A stretch of 64,000 nucleotides of DNA, from the NCBI GenBank assembly GCA_003707065.3, contig PPXM03000007.1, positions 124,001-188,000 of the forward strand, in the 5' to 3' direction. Position numbers and translations under genes: made by a program. The number at the start of each line of letters is the position of its first letter. Positions within the stretch are counted from its first letter, which is position 1. Below, piece after piece: positions 21,428-31,827 of this stretch. The notes beneath the pieces were generated by a model. The model was not told the DNA's origin and searched no databases. It saw nothing but the letters and a program-made list of their open reading frames with translations. This stretch comes from Trigonopsis variabilis (taxonomy: Eukaryota; Ascomycota; Trigonopsidomycetes; Trigonopsidales; Trigonopsidaceae).

Positions 21428-22026
21428 TTAAGCTTCTTGCATCTCGTGTGACCTGTATTCGGCATCTTGCCCTTTTGATAGCCTGTAGCTGTTGATTTGC
21501 TTGGCGGAGAGCCAGCAGAAAGGCATGGACAGCACCATGCTCACTCCGGCAAATGGAATGGCGGCTTTTCCTGTCTTGCAATAGTTGGGCGATGGAGGAT
21601 TACCCGACCAGATCCAATCACATCGATTTTCGTCTCCTCCGTGGTAATAAGCTTGATTGTTAGTCTAAAAATCTCATCTAGTCTAGTCTTACCAAGCGTG
21701 ATGAAGCATGATATCCACATCGCCACCAACAACACATTGACCCCAAAGACAGACATGTTGGCCCATGATTTTTCTCGAATGAACTTCAATCGCCCAGTTT
21801 CCAAAGGCAACAAATACAGAGACACAGCCAGGACGGTGAAGGCTGACACAAAGACCCCATAAGGATCCACTCCCATGTAGCTGTTTGAATTATTGTAAAC
21901 TCCAGCAATCGAGGCACCGGTAAAGGCTAGAGTCAAGATCGAAAAGACTAGAAGCAAAGTCCGTAAGACTATGGTGACGACAAGGTAACTAGTCCTTGAC
22001 GAGGATGGCGATAGATGGAGCTTCAT
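21428..22026 (-). CDS. Four-helix MARVEL-domain membrane protein
   Basis: Exons 21693-22026 and 21428-21651, with a 41-nt intron (ACTAAC branch), give 185 aa. Four hydrophobic segments fit the MARVEL fold: LVVTIVLRTLLLVFSILTLA, YGVFVSAFTVLAVSLYLL, NMSVFGVNVLLVAMWISCFI, and, restored only by splicing, AAIPFAGVSMVLSMPFCWLS. The exposed loop between helices 3 and 4 carries two Cys (CDWIW, NYCKTG), and the join reads ITLAYYHGGDEN, a pattern common in fungal MARVEL proteins. It is probably a plasma-membrane or vesicle-trafficking protein; its exact role is unknown. Confidence 0.75.
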
Positions 22027-23353
22027 GGTTTATTTCTAAAATCTGACCTACATTGGTTGCCCATATATATATTCATCTCGGGCCTTAGCGCTTGCTATCA
22101 CGCCAATGGGCACAAGACGTCCCCAAAAAAGACCGGCTCATGACCGAGTTTGGCGTCACTCATTGGATGTCCCAACTCTGGGCTTTTTTCATTGGGAAAC
22201 TGCCAAGATCAGAAAATGTCATAAATATTCATGTCAGTTGTAGGTTTAGACTGGTCCTTGTTCTTTTTTTATTACTAGCTTGTTCATTCCAGCAGATCCT
22301 TTCTGCGAATCTTCCCATTTCTTAGATTTCTTCGATTCGCTCATCAACATTGAATTCTGACCCATGTATCTTATCCATCTCATCTGATAATTCTATGGCA
22401 CAATTCTACGTTGGGAAATCCAGCCTTGGGTAGGAGAGTCCATGGACTGCCAAGGGCAAAGCGGGGATAGTGTTGGCAATACCTCATTAATTCCCGAGAT
22501 TTGTCAGCATATCCAAAGCTAGAATTTCCGTAGCGTCAGTTCAAACCAACGGGTTGGGACTTGTTTTAAGAAACGTCATTCCCATAGTTCCGAGCCCCGG
22601 AAATATCGCTTGGGCATGAAACGATTCTATTCGTCCCCACATTGCCATTCACGGCTTTCTTTTGTAAATGTGGACATTTTGTTCAGGTGACCATCTTCTT
22701 GGACAAGGGTGTCCACATTTGGTAGAAAACATTCCTAGCGTCCAATGCGTATTAGCTCAGCTGACCCATCAGTCCCGGACAGCGGCACATCGTAATTTGG
22801 TTGGTTCGCTGGCTCTGGGAGATGGTTGACAATGGATGACCAAAAGAGAAATGGGCACTGATTGCACGGCTCTACAATGTATCCACAAGACCTTCCAGGT
22901 ACTAGTATAGCCGAGATTCTGTCATGCCTTCATCTTCAAGTGCCGTGAAGCTCTAAGCGCGAATTTCCTAGTCGAAGGCGTGAGAAGTCCCCATAACCGA
23001 GATGTCGTCGAGAAATTAAACCCTATGGTTTTATTTTTGGCTACTTTGTTCAATCCTTAAGGAGCTTGAACCAAACACTGTTTCGGCAAGAGGTAATTAC
23101 CTCGAGCATATCTAGCATGATTATTGGTTTTTTCTACGCCCACGCCTTAGAATGAACAATAAGCGATTCGAATCCATATGAGGTTTCATCTTTTTTTCTA
23201 ATTTCTTTTGCTCTAGAGCTGATTGTGGTATACTGGGTCAACTTTCCCCGTCGCTAAAGATGTCCGAAAGATCGGGGAAGAGATAGGGCGTTACGCCAAC
23301 CCCAGCCCGATAAGTAATCTAACTCGAAATAACAAACTTACCATCTACCAATC
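22027..23353. other. Divergent intergenic region
   Basis: 1.3 kb between the MARVEL gene (minus) and the acyltransferase-like gene (plus). No gene, tRNA or repeat recognised. Confidence 0.4.
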
Positions 23354-24523
23354 ATGGTTTTGGCAATTGAATGCAAAGGGACGCCATTTGAGGTAATAAA
23401 AACTACTGGGCTGTGCTAATATCAGATGGGCTTGTCGCACGGACGCAATGCCAAGACGATAATCGACAAGAGCTTGGACCAGTATCGGGATTTTTTCCAA
23501 AGCTGGGCAGGATTGTCTTGGGATTCTGCGTTGGAAGTCGCCAAGGAATTTGAAGCTAGCTTGAGCAAGAATGCAGACGACATTTACCAAGAAATGGCAG
23601 GTATTAGCAAAGGCAGTGGACGGACAGTTACCGAAATTGTACTATTGAATGCCAAATATGAAGTTGGGGTAGCAGGAGCGGCCCGAAAAGCACTAGAGAC
23701 TGATGGAAGTAACAAGTTGCAGGATTCCGACGTGAATTTCGAAGGATGCTCGACCTTCAGCCAAAATTTCCATGGAGACATGTGGATTGCCCAGAACTGG
23801 GATTGGCAGACGTCTCAAAAAGACAATATTGTTTATTTGAACTGCGAGCCGTCCAATGGGGCGAAGTTTAAAGTTCTCGGGGAGGCTGGCACGCTGGGAC
23901 AGATCGGCTTTAACGAGTATGGTCTAGCGATCTTTGTTAACGCTCTTTGGGGAAAAGAAGTCGACACCAGCAAGATTCCTTTTACGGCCATTCGTCGGAT
24001 CGCTCTCCAACACAAGACTGCCAAAGAGGCGGTGCAAGCTATGCAACAATATGGGGTAGCGTCTCTTGGCCATTTGATGGTTGCCGACGTAGATGAAGCC
24101 ATTTCGGTTGAGACCTCTCCTGTGGGAAAATGGAGTGTTCTCAAACCCGACTCCTCAGGGCTTCTTTGTCATACTAACCATTGCCTTGCGCCTCCTCCAG
24201 GTATCCATTACGTTGACAAGTCTCCAGATTCATTTTTTCGATTGGATCGACTTCGGGAATTAATCAATCCCAACCGACAGCCAAGCTTTGATGTAATCCG
24301 AGCTTATCTGAGCGACGAGAAAAATGCTCCAAACGCAATCTGCAGACGGGTCAACCTTGCCATGGGTAATAGTGCGTCGGCAACTGTTCAAACTGTCTAT
24401 TCCATTATCGTCCATAACAAGGAACGCTGGGCGCGTGTTACTATGGGTCTACCAGTTGAGCCTACGGATTCGTTTGAGATTGGGTATGGTAAGCCAGAAG
24501 TAAACATTCATTATGTTGGATAG
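23354..24523 (+). CDS. Isopenicillin-N/acyl-CoA:6-APA acyltransferase-like Ntn hydrolase
   Basis: Exons 23354-23392 and 23426-24523 are joined by a 33-nt intron, the shortest in the window, with GCTAATATCAG at its 3' end. The product is 378 aa. The start MVLAIECKGTPFE joined to MGLSHGRNAK matches the family's xGTPxExGxxHG opening. EGC at residues 119-121 is the expected autocleavage site, making Cys121 the N-terminal nucleophile. WIAQNWDW, the QIGFNEYGLAIFVN strand and TNHCL follow, as in the AT family. The enzyme class forms or cleaves amide bonds through a Cys-Ntn mechanism. The PenDE-type C-terminal PTS1 is absent (the end is HYVG), and no NRPS or IPNS genes flank it, so a general amidohydrolase role is likelier than antibiotic synthesis. 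Confidence 0.85.
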
Positions 24524-24892
24524 ATCTGTTAGCTGGACTTTCCAGATGATATAATAGAAATAGAGCGGATAAGCTGATGATTCTAACCGTGCACCTCTTC
24601 GTTATCGAGCCCGAAAATGGTATCTCTTCACACAAAATGCTCTTAGTGTAAGCAAGATATAATAGTCTGCAAGCATGTTGCCAGTAACTTTGTGCATTTA
24701 CGAATGTTGAGGAGACGATCTGTGGATTCTGTCTATCAGTCCCAAGACGAAACGTAAGAGGTCATATGCTAAGAGTGAAGGGAGATCTAACTGGTGTCAC
24801 TTTATATAGCGCTTTGACGCACGTGTGACGACGTTACTGGTTGCCTGCCCTTTCTGAAATTAAGCTTCACAGGTGCATTACACTAATCTGCC
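24524..24892. other. Intergenic region upstream of the ER FKBP gene
   Basis: 369 bases with a TATATA element near 24802-24808 and a CACGTG box 68-73 bases before the FKBP ATG. Confidence 0.5.
24820..24825. promoter_or_regulatory. CACGTG box in the ER FKBP promoter
   Basis: The palindrome sits in GACGCACGTGTGACGACG, a bZIP/bHLH-type context close to the start codon. Because ER FKBPs are often induced by unfolded-protein stress, this could be an Hac1-type site. That is inference only. Confidence 0.35.
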
Positions 24893-25323
24893 ATGAAGTT
24901 ATTCTTTCTTATTCTGGCATCATTGGCTGTTGCTCAACAAGTAGTAATCAGTAAGAAGTTGTGGAGATTGGATACTGATATTTAGCTAATGAGGTGAAAC
25001 CCGAATCATGCGACAGAGTCTCCAAGGCAGGAGATACGTTGATCGTTCATTATACTGGCAAATTGGCTGATGGCAAAGTGTTTGATTCTTCCGTTGACCG
25101 TGGAACACCTTTCACTTTTCCTTTAGGCAAGGGTCGTGTCATTAAAGGCTGGGAAGAAGGCATGGCTGGGATGTGCATTGGTGAGAAGCGCACTCTGACT
25201 ATCCCTCCAGAGCTGGGCTACGGAGGTCGTGCTGTTGGTCCCATCCCTGCCAATTCAGAGCTCACCTTCGATGTTGAGCTCGTTGGTATTCAAGGATATC
25301 GACCAAAGAAGGATGAGCTTTAG
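24893..25323 (+). CDS. FPR2: ER-lumenal FKBP-type peptidyl-prolyl isomerase (FKBP13/Fpr2 type)
   Basis: Exons 24893-24950 and 24986-25323, with a 35-nt intron, give 131 aa. The N-terminus MKLFFLILASLAVAQQ is a signal peptide. A single FKBP domain follows: DTLIVHYTGKLADGKVFDSS, then FPLGKGRVIKGWEEGM and RTLTIPPELGYGGRAVGPIP. The conserved aromatic and Asp pocket residues (Y, F, D, W, Y) are visible. The protein ends in KKDEL, an ER-retrieval signal. It catalyses prolyl cis-trans isomerisation in the secretory pathway and is an FK506-binding type. It converges with the next gene. Confidence 0.93.
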
Positions 25324-25487
25324 TACGGAGGCAAGACATAGTTTTGTTTGTCGATTAATGGTTCGATTGGAGATATAACCTCAAAGACAAACCAGATGAG
25401 TGATTATGATCATTATCAATTGACTGTATATCCAGTAAAAAGAACCTATCATCGTCCTAGATATATACAAAGCATATTATACAGCTA

Positions 25488-26216
25488 TCACCGGCCATTG
25501 TCAATTCCCGAGTTCCTTTCGATGATTCCCCATATTCTATCCATTCGAGGACCGCCTATATGATCGACGACGTAGAAATCTTTGCTCATCCGGCTATTGT
25601 CCTGGGCCGACTTCCCAGTCAGTGTCCAGTTCACCCATCCATGTCGTTTGTCAGTGATTCGAACGTCCTTAACGGCAACAACGACGTTATAAGTAAACAG
25701 ACCCGAGAAATGTAATCGTTCAACCACCAACTTCTCATCCTTGGCCAAGACTGCCGGATCGGACGTCTTGCCATTCTCGCTGTCATCGTAGAGTCGCCAG
25801 ATCCGCGTCACATATGGCTCAGTCATGTATGTCACGACAGGAAAGGGTACAAAAGTCGCAAGGGCAAAGAGAGCAGTTTGGATTACAGGAAAGGAGGACA
25901 TCATCTCCACGCTGTTCATCACAAATGTACCTGCGCCTAACCAGGCCAAAGTGAAGCGTTTGGACAGAGATGCGTGGAACGATCCAGGTGCCGTATATAG
26001 AGGATAGTTTGAAATTCGATATTGTTCCGGTAGACGAATAGTCAAGACAGGAAGATAGGACAACCAGACTCGGACTTTACTGCCCAGGCGAGGCTCTTTT
26101 TCGGTCGGATCGTTGGGTTCAATATAGTTATATACTCTTGCAGAGGAGCTAAATGCCCGAGTAACTGGCCTAAATCCGATCGGCGGCCGTGCATACCACA
26201 CAGGTAGACGGATCAT
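25488..26216 (-). CDS. Mitochondrial membrane protein, TMEM70/TMEM186-like (uncertain)
   Basis: Single exon, 242 aa from the first ATG at 26216. The N-terminus (MIRLPVWYARPPIGFRPVTR, then AFSSSARVYNY) is Arg/Ser-rich without acids and reads as a mitochondrial targeting peptide with a typical cleavage context. Two hydrophobic segments follow: FTLAWLGAGTFVMNSVEMM and TALFALATFVPFPVVTYM, then TEPYVTRIWRLYD. The C-terminal half is a soluble beta-rich domain (LVVERLHFSGLFTYNVVVAV, HGWVNWTLTG). This two-helix plus domain layout recalls TMEM70/TMEM186-type inner-membrane assembly factors, but I do not recognise it firmly. The gene lies 172 bp from the J-protein stop on the same strand. Confidence 0.6.
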   Translation of the reverse strand: MIRLPVWYARPPIGFRPVTRAFSSSARVYNYIEPNDPTEKEPRLGSKVRVWLSYLPVLTIRLPEQYRISNYPLYTAPGSFHASLSKRFTLAWLGAGTFVMNSVEMMSSFPVIQTALFALATFVPFPVVTYMTEPYVTRIWRLYDDSENGKTSDPAVLAKDEKLVVERLHFSGLFTYNVVVAVKDVRITDKRHGWVNWTLTGKSAQDNSRMSKDFYVVDHIGGPRMDRIWGIIERNSGIDNGR

Positions 26217-26388
26217 GCTCGCTGGGTTGTATAGTAAGGGAACCGAACGCAATGGCCTTTCTAACCGGACGCCAGATACATCCCCTAGCAACGGACAGAA
26301 CGACTACAGACTAAGACAGAAAGTGATAGTACAACTCAATTAAAACTAATACAAGGTTGGAGTTAGGAACAGCGTAGAAGAGGGACTC

Positions 26389-27795
26389 TCATTTCTTCTT
26401 CTTTTTGTCCTTCTTCACCGCATCAGCCAAAATTGCCTCAAACATGCCTACTTCCTCTTCTTCTTCGGCAGTCCGTTGGGCGTTGCGGAATATAGTTCCC
26501 AGAAGGACGAGAGCTTGAGCGCGCTGGACGTGCTTGTCATGAGAAACAGATTTATCATGGATCACATTATCGCAGACATCGCGAAGGACAGATTGCACTT
26601 CATATCGAGAACCCCGCCAAGCAGCGTTAAGGATCTTTCCAAGGACCCGGCGTTCGTGTTCCGCCCGCTTCTCGTCCGTCCACATGTCTCCCCCTTTCTC
26701 TTCGGCTTTGGCCATTTCCTCCATCGAGCTTTGGGCATCAAAGGCGCTGGCAATGGTTCCCCAGGCGTCCTTGGCAACAACTCCCTTCTCCTTGACCTTG
26801 GAGAAGATGGAGGTGATACCCAGATACCGCTGCTTACTGATATAAGCAGACCCTTTGCTAACATAGATATTTCCTATGGTATGCAACAACTCTATGCCGA
26901 AGGATTCCATCTTCAAGCTTTCGGCCTCCAGCCTTGACTTTTCCTGGAAAGACCTCGTACAATCCGCTCCTCGATCACTTTCCGTCCACACGCTAATCCT
27001 GGAAATTAACTTATCCGTCAATTCCTTGACCCGCTTCTCCCGAGCTTCTCTTCTTTCTTTATCAAACTCTTCTAGTTCTTGCCGCCGAGCACTTAGCCCT
27101 GCCTTGACCTTCTTTTCTTTTTCTTCTTTGTCTTTTCTCAGCGTGCTCTGGCCGCTAGATGCGCTGGTAGGGCGACTTGAATTGGACATGCTTGAAGGAT
27201 GATGGACCTCTAAGTGTTGGCCTTCAGGATCAATGGCAGTTCCGTCCTCTCCTTCATGCTCTATAGCCTCGTCATCCTCCTTCGTGCTGATTTCCGCTGT
27301 CTTAGCTAGATCCCTAAGCAGTGAAATCTCGCCGATTCTAAAATAGTTAACTCTCCTGCTCCAAACATGGTTTGCTTACAAGTCTGTAAAAGCCGCTCCT
27401 CCAAAGATCTCTGAGAAGAACTCGACAGGGTCATCTAATCATTAGCCGCTATTCGCATCGATTAGCTACTCACCAAACCCTTGCTGAGGTACTGCGTTCT
27501 CTTTTCCAAGCTCATCATACCGTTTTCGTAAGCTCGGATCTGACAAAACTAGCAGATTAGCTTCTCTCTCAACTTTTCACTCTTGCTCACCTTGATAGGC
27601 TTCAGCAATCTTTACAGTTAGTCACTCTCATCTTGGTTAGCTTACCTCTTGAAACTTCACCTTAGCTTCCTCGTCACCCGGGTTCTTGTCAGGATGATGA
27701 AGAATAGCAAGTTTTCTATAAGATCGTTTAATCTCTTCAGGAGAAGCTGTCACTGATACTCCTAAAGTATCATAATAGGCTGTGTCCACTACCAT
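26389..27795 (-). CDS. J-domain co-chaperone of the Caj1/Djp1 (DnaJ-X) family
   Basis: Five exons: 27646-27795, 27591-27609 (only 19 nt), 27474-27548, 27380-27434 and 26389-27337. Introns of 36, 42, 39 and 42 nt give 415 aa. The J domain carries HPD at residues 34-36 (LHHPDKNP). Joined exons read [21 protein letters not shown] and then [15 protein letters not shown], the hallmark DP-x-EFF-x-x-FGG stretch of the Caj1/Djp1 family. The DnaJ-X region follows ([42 protein letters not shown]), and the tail is lysine-rich. Djp1 helps peroxisomal and mitochondrial protein targeting with cytosolic Hsp70; which paralogue this represents is undecided. Confidence 0.92.
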
Positions 27796-28473
27796 ATCGT
27801 GGTTTTTCTTCCTCTGTTCTTGGACGACGTGTAACCTTTTTGTGTTCGTCCGGTTGTCGTCAACGGTCACGTCGCCTCCAGCCGAACTCGACCATCCTGT
27901 ACAAAGACGGAGTTCTTAGGATCATTGCAAAGACAGACCTTGTTTTCTGCTTCGTATAATATTGATCTTACATGCAATTCTTATTACTTGAATGGTGGTG
28001 TAATGGAAAAGCTAGTCCTTTAATGGCAATACAATTGTTTGAATTGATAACAGTAGAATGACAGTTGGATGTCATTTTTGCTATGATGAATCAGTTTTCT
28101 GCTCTATACACATGTATGAGGAATCCTTCTTCTTAAGAACATTGAAAGCTCACCATTATGGCATAAATTCACGGCTTGGATCGCTCATAAGTCGCACTTG
28201 CAAATTCACTCCCATGAGATAAGTCTTTTCGACAGGCAGTTCGTAGTTAAGACCCAAGCCGTCTCGTAATCGGATAGGCTGAGGAGTATGCTAACGTTGA
28301 CGTTGTATGAAGCATTCATTTTCCTTGTCTGGTAAATAGGCATCTGAGAAAAGCTGGAACGGAATTCTAGACCGATCATTTCCAAACCATTTTGATCAAA
28401 GCCGTAGAGTCTACTTTTGTTTAAGCCCGAGTCATTTCCTCTCCTTTTCCTGCCTTGTAAAGTACAGTATGAT
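27796..28473. other. Intergenic region upstream of the J-protein gene
   Basis: 678 bases between the PX gene's stop and the J-protein's ATG, both on the minus strand. No RNA gene or conserved frame is seen. Confidence 0.4.
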
Positions 28474-29137
28474 CTAAAGAATTTCATTATGCACATTAGA
28501 CGTCACAAAATTCTTGACCACAGGACTGCTTTGAAAAGCAGGATTCAATAGGACACAAGATAAAAAGTAATCTAACCCTTTCCGGCGAGCTTCCAAGAAC
28601 TCGGGGCGAAATTTAGCTGGTCTTAGTTCTACCCAGCCGAAGATTCACTTACAAATGGCCGACTTAGGAGGTAAAGGAGGAATGGCGGCACGAGCATGAG
28701 GAAAAGAGTAAATCAAATCCGACCTAAACTTGTCAATCTCGGAATATCTGGAGTCAGCCTTGTTTCCATATTCCAAATTAATCCTACCGCTTTCTTATTG
28801 TAATCGTAGTGCCCTGTCATAGTTAGCCTAGCTTGTCTTGCATGGTTCTCACGTCTTTGGTCTCGATGGTTATAAGCCAGACAACGTAAGCAGCAGCTTT
28901 GTTATCTCCAGAAACAACCGAGAAGTTGCCCACATGGACATCGTGCACCCATAATCCTTCATTTATTCGACTGCTGAACCGTGTCGTTCCATTCTTTCCA
29001 TCGAATTCTCCAGAATGGTCCTCCAATGTAATAGGCACAGGTGCCACCTCGGCCAATTGACGGAACCGCTTCAATTGCTTATCAAATCCTTTTCCTGAAT
29101 TTTCCTCGTCTCTTGGTGGCTCATTGCTAGACTCCAT
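28474..29137 (-). CDS. Small PX-domain (phosphoinositide-binding) protein, Ypt35/sorting-nexin-like
   Basis: Four exons: 28853-29137, 28788-28813 (26 nt), 28653-28747 and 28474-28616. Introns of 39, 40 and 36 nt give 182 aa. Splicing restores an unbroken PX domain: [20 protein letters not shown], then [17 protein letters not shown], the PPLPPKSAI loop, and [18 protein letters not shown] with a C-terminal helix. The RY and the R of the LEARRKGL helix are the usual PI3P-contact positions. The PPLPPK proline loop and short length resemble fungal Ypt35-type endosomal adaptors. No BAR or other domain is present. Confidence 0.8.
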
Positions 29138-29505
29138 CTTGGTCTATGTTCTTCTCGACCTTCATGTACGGACTCAGTTTCTCCCAGTGTCGTCACTGTC
29201 TTGGTCGACAGCCTAACGTCGTCGTCACCACCGCAACCAAATTAGGCTAGGTCAGCCACGCGGTACCCAGACAATGATGCTTTGCGAGTTGGACGAATGA
29301 ATTGGTAAAAAATAAACTTTATTACACATCGTACAGATAATTAAATGACTGCGCCATGCAGAACCCTCATTTCTAGACAGAGCGAGTATGGAGGGCAAAG
29401 GAGTCATCCTGAGTGGCTCTCCAGCCTTCATGTCTGTCTGCCCTGAACATGGCTTCGGAGTAAGTATGTCGCACTTTCAGACCATCCATGTCATCCTCAA
29501 GCCAC
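29138..29505. other. Intergenic region between PX gene and RTC5
   Basis: 368 bases on the 5' side of the PX gene and 3' of RTC5. An overlapping minus-strand frame (29373-29672) is out of frame with RTC5, and I take it as chance. Confidence 0.4.
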
Positions 29506-31374
29506 TCATATGCTGCCTCCGGATCGGTTTTGACCGATAATCCCTGCCAGTTCCAACAATGCTCTGTCTTCTTCAATCGATCCTCCCATATTGATATCAC
29601 GTCTTCTCTTGGCCTCACGCTCTTCCCATTCCCAGCTGGCGGCTTGTTCTGCCAGTTCTTCCGCACCTCCACAGCCCCAAACCTCTACCTCCTGTAAACT
29701 TATCACGTCTTCCCACATTGCCTGCGGTCGGGTCCCCGACTGCTCATAATCAGGAGATGGCCCGAAATGACGGAAGATAGCATACTCAAATGAAACATCC
29801 AACGTTAGAGATATTTCTCCTAACGAATAAGTCGCTTGCCGCTGGTGGACTTTAGGAGGGCTTTCCCCAAACCCGAGCCCATTTGTCTTAGTGCAGTATG
29901 CAAAGTCCTTGCCAGTTACTTTTGCGGGAAACACATCCTGCACGGGAGACAGTTGGAAGAGGAGAGAGTTTGCATCGCCAAACGTATCTAGAGGTCAGTA
30001 TGGTGCATATGGCAGGGGTTACGTACGCTTGGCTGAAAATCTCCAGGGGACATCCAAATAAGCTCCATAGATAAACTCTTTGGACGCATACTTCATTCCA
30101 TAGTCACTTGATTTAGCATGGCTAGGAGGAATAGATTCCAGAAAATGAGAGTCTTTGGCCGCATGCTCATAATTTTCTACTTTATATCCAGAAACCAAAA
30201 TAATCGTGGGTGCATTCCATTTGAAAACCTTTGATTCGAACGACTGGACAGAGAACCCATGGTCTGAACCCCGATAGAGTTTTACCAGCCTTCCGTAAAT
30301 TTGTTGAGGATTCATTGCTGCAGCCAACTGAGAGACTCGGGCAACGTTTAATAGCTCTGATAGTCCATTAGTGGCATCCAAAGGAGTAGACGATAACGGA
30401 GCTAGAATCGGCGGTCTGCCAAGGTGTTCTTGTCCCGTTGTCGTCTTTTGCCCCGGGACATTGGGAGAAAATAAGAAATGTTCCATTAGATGGCGAAGAG
30501 AATGAAAGATATTTGGATACACGTTTTCAACCGCGTGCTGAAAATTCAGAAATGAGATTCCAGGGTGATGATGTAGATTGTTCGGATCCAATAAGGGATC
30601 CATTGACCTCAGCATTGCCATCGCACAAGACTTGAATGGGTATAACTCTCGTTCGTGGAAACACTCGACATACTCTGCGAGCGGCTGACATGATTCCAGT
30701 TGACTAGTGACAAGAAGAAAAGTGAGTAAATGAAATAATTTGACTGGCTTAATTGTTAATGTCGAAAGGTCTATCCCATCCAATTCATCCACTACAGATA
30801 AATCATCCCAATGACCTAAAGATGACACATCAAATAAGTCTTCAGATTCAGCAGGGATCTGTAGATTCTCTTCGGCATCTTGCTGTTCAATTGGTATATC
30901 TGGTAAAGCCAGTGATATAAAGAATAATTCGAGGGGATCAAATGTTTCGCTAAAAAACCCTTGAGTCCGCCCCGTCAGAATAGTTATCACTCGAATCAAG
31001 CTATCAATAGTCAAGCATCGATACTCGGGGTGATTCACGAATGGAAAAGCAGACAAGTTCATACACATGGATAGAATTATTTCATTGACCTTGGAGGAAT
31101 CAGGAATACCTAGGAACCGGATACTATTGTTAACGAATTCACATTAACCTAGTCATACAATGTATTAGGCTTCCATATATATACTCCCTCTTCATAATCG
31201 GCCAAAGTCATAAATGTATCCTATCGAGTCAATCGCATCTAGTCTTCAACTTACCTTGAACGCCCACAACTCAACTGCAGTGTATTTTTCAGTGCACTTT
31301 TTTGAGAACCATCTACTCAATTGCTCTCGAGTTAGCTTGACATTCTCTGTCGCGGTGCTTGAACTCTGGCCCAT
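29506..31374 (-). CDS. RTC5: TLDc-domain protein RTC5
   Basis: Four exons (31255-31374, 31159-31220, 30027-31123, 29506-29987) with introns of 34, 35 and 39 nt give 586 aa. The N-terminus MGQSSSTATE is a strong N-myristoylation signal, as in other RTC5 proteins. The spliced reading continues FKDTFMTLADYEEGVYIWKP, then NTFIRFLGIPDSSKVNEII, the family's N-terminal region. The TLDc domain fills the C-terminal part (RLVKLYRGSDHGFSVQSFES, TIILVSGYKVENY, FIYGAYLDVPW, then FQLSPVQDVFPAK, and ISLQEVEVWGCGG near the end). In budding yeast Rtc5 sits on the vacuole and promotes V-ATPase disassembly; the same role here is inferred. Confidence 0.93.
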
Positions 31375-31827
31375 GGCAAGTCATTCACCGCTTTCAAGAC
31401 GACGGACGCTGTTACGAATCTCTATCACTACGTAGCGATCGATTTAAAAGGAGCGCCATTGCTTATTAATGACCAAAGAAAACCAATCGTCATCTATCAT
31501 ATTTTAGATCGCCATAACTATATTAGCCTGTTAATAGTTTTAGGGTTGATCAGCTTTGTAAATGACCGTTGTGCAGTTGACTCCTATTTTATCATTTTGC
31601 ACAGTTCTTTTCATATCTCCCTCAAAGGAGGAATCACTTTATATCTTCTAAAAGAATTTTTTTAATTGCAAAGCTGCCTGAGTTTAATAGAATGATTTTT
31701 CACATGGACAGCGTCGTCCGAGCGAGATGAATTCCGTAATGAATCCGCGCTCTTAGGGCGCTGTCTTAATTTACTAAGACTACGTTTGAGTCTCCATACT
31801 CTTCCATCCGTTCCTATGTACAGCCCA
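31375..31827. other. Intergenic region between RTC5 and ILV1
   Basis: 453 bases, AT-rich, holding the RTC5 promoter and the ILV1 3' region. No other feature seen. Confidence 0.4.

Noticed and set aside
23165-23180. tRNA B-box-like GATTCGAATCC
   Set aside because: The flanks do not form a T stem, and no acceptor or A box is present.
28206-28496. 96-codon minus-strand frame downstream of the PX gene
   Set aside because: It overlaps the last PX exon out of frame and starts without family support.
29373-29672. 99-codon minus-strand frame at the end of RTC5
   Set aside because: It overlaps the RTC5 C-terminus in a different frame. RTC5's own frame matches the family to its stop at 29506.
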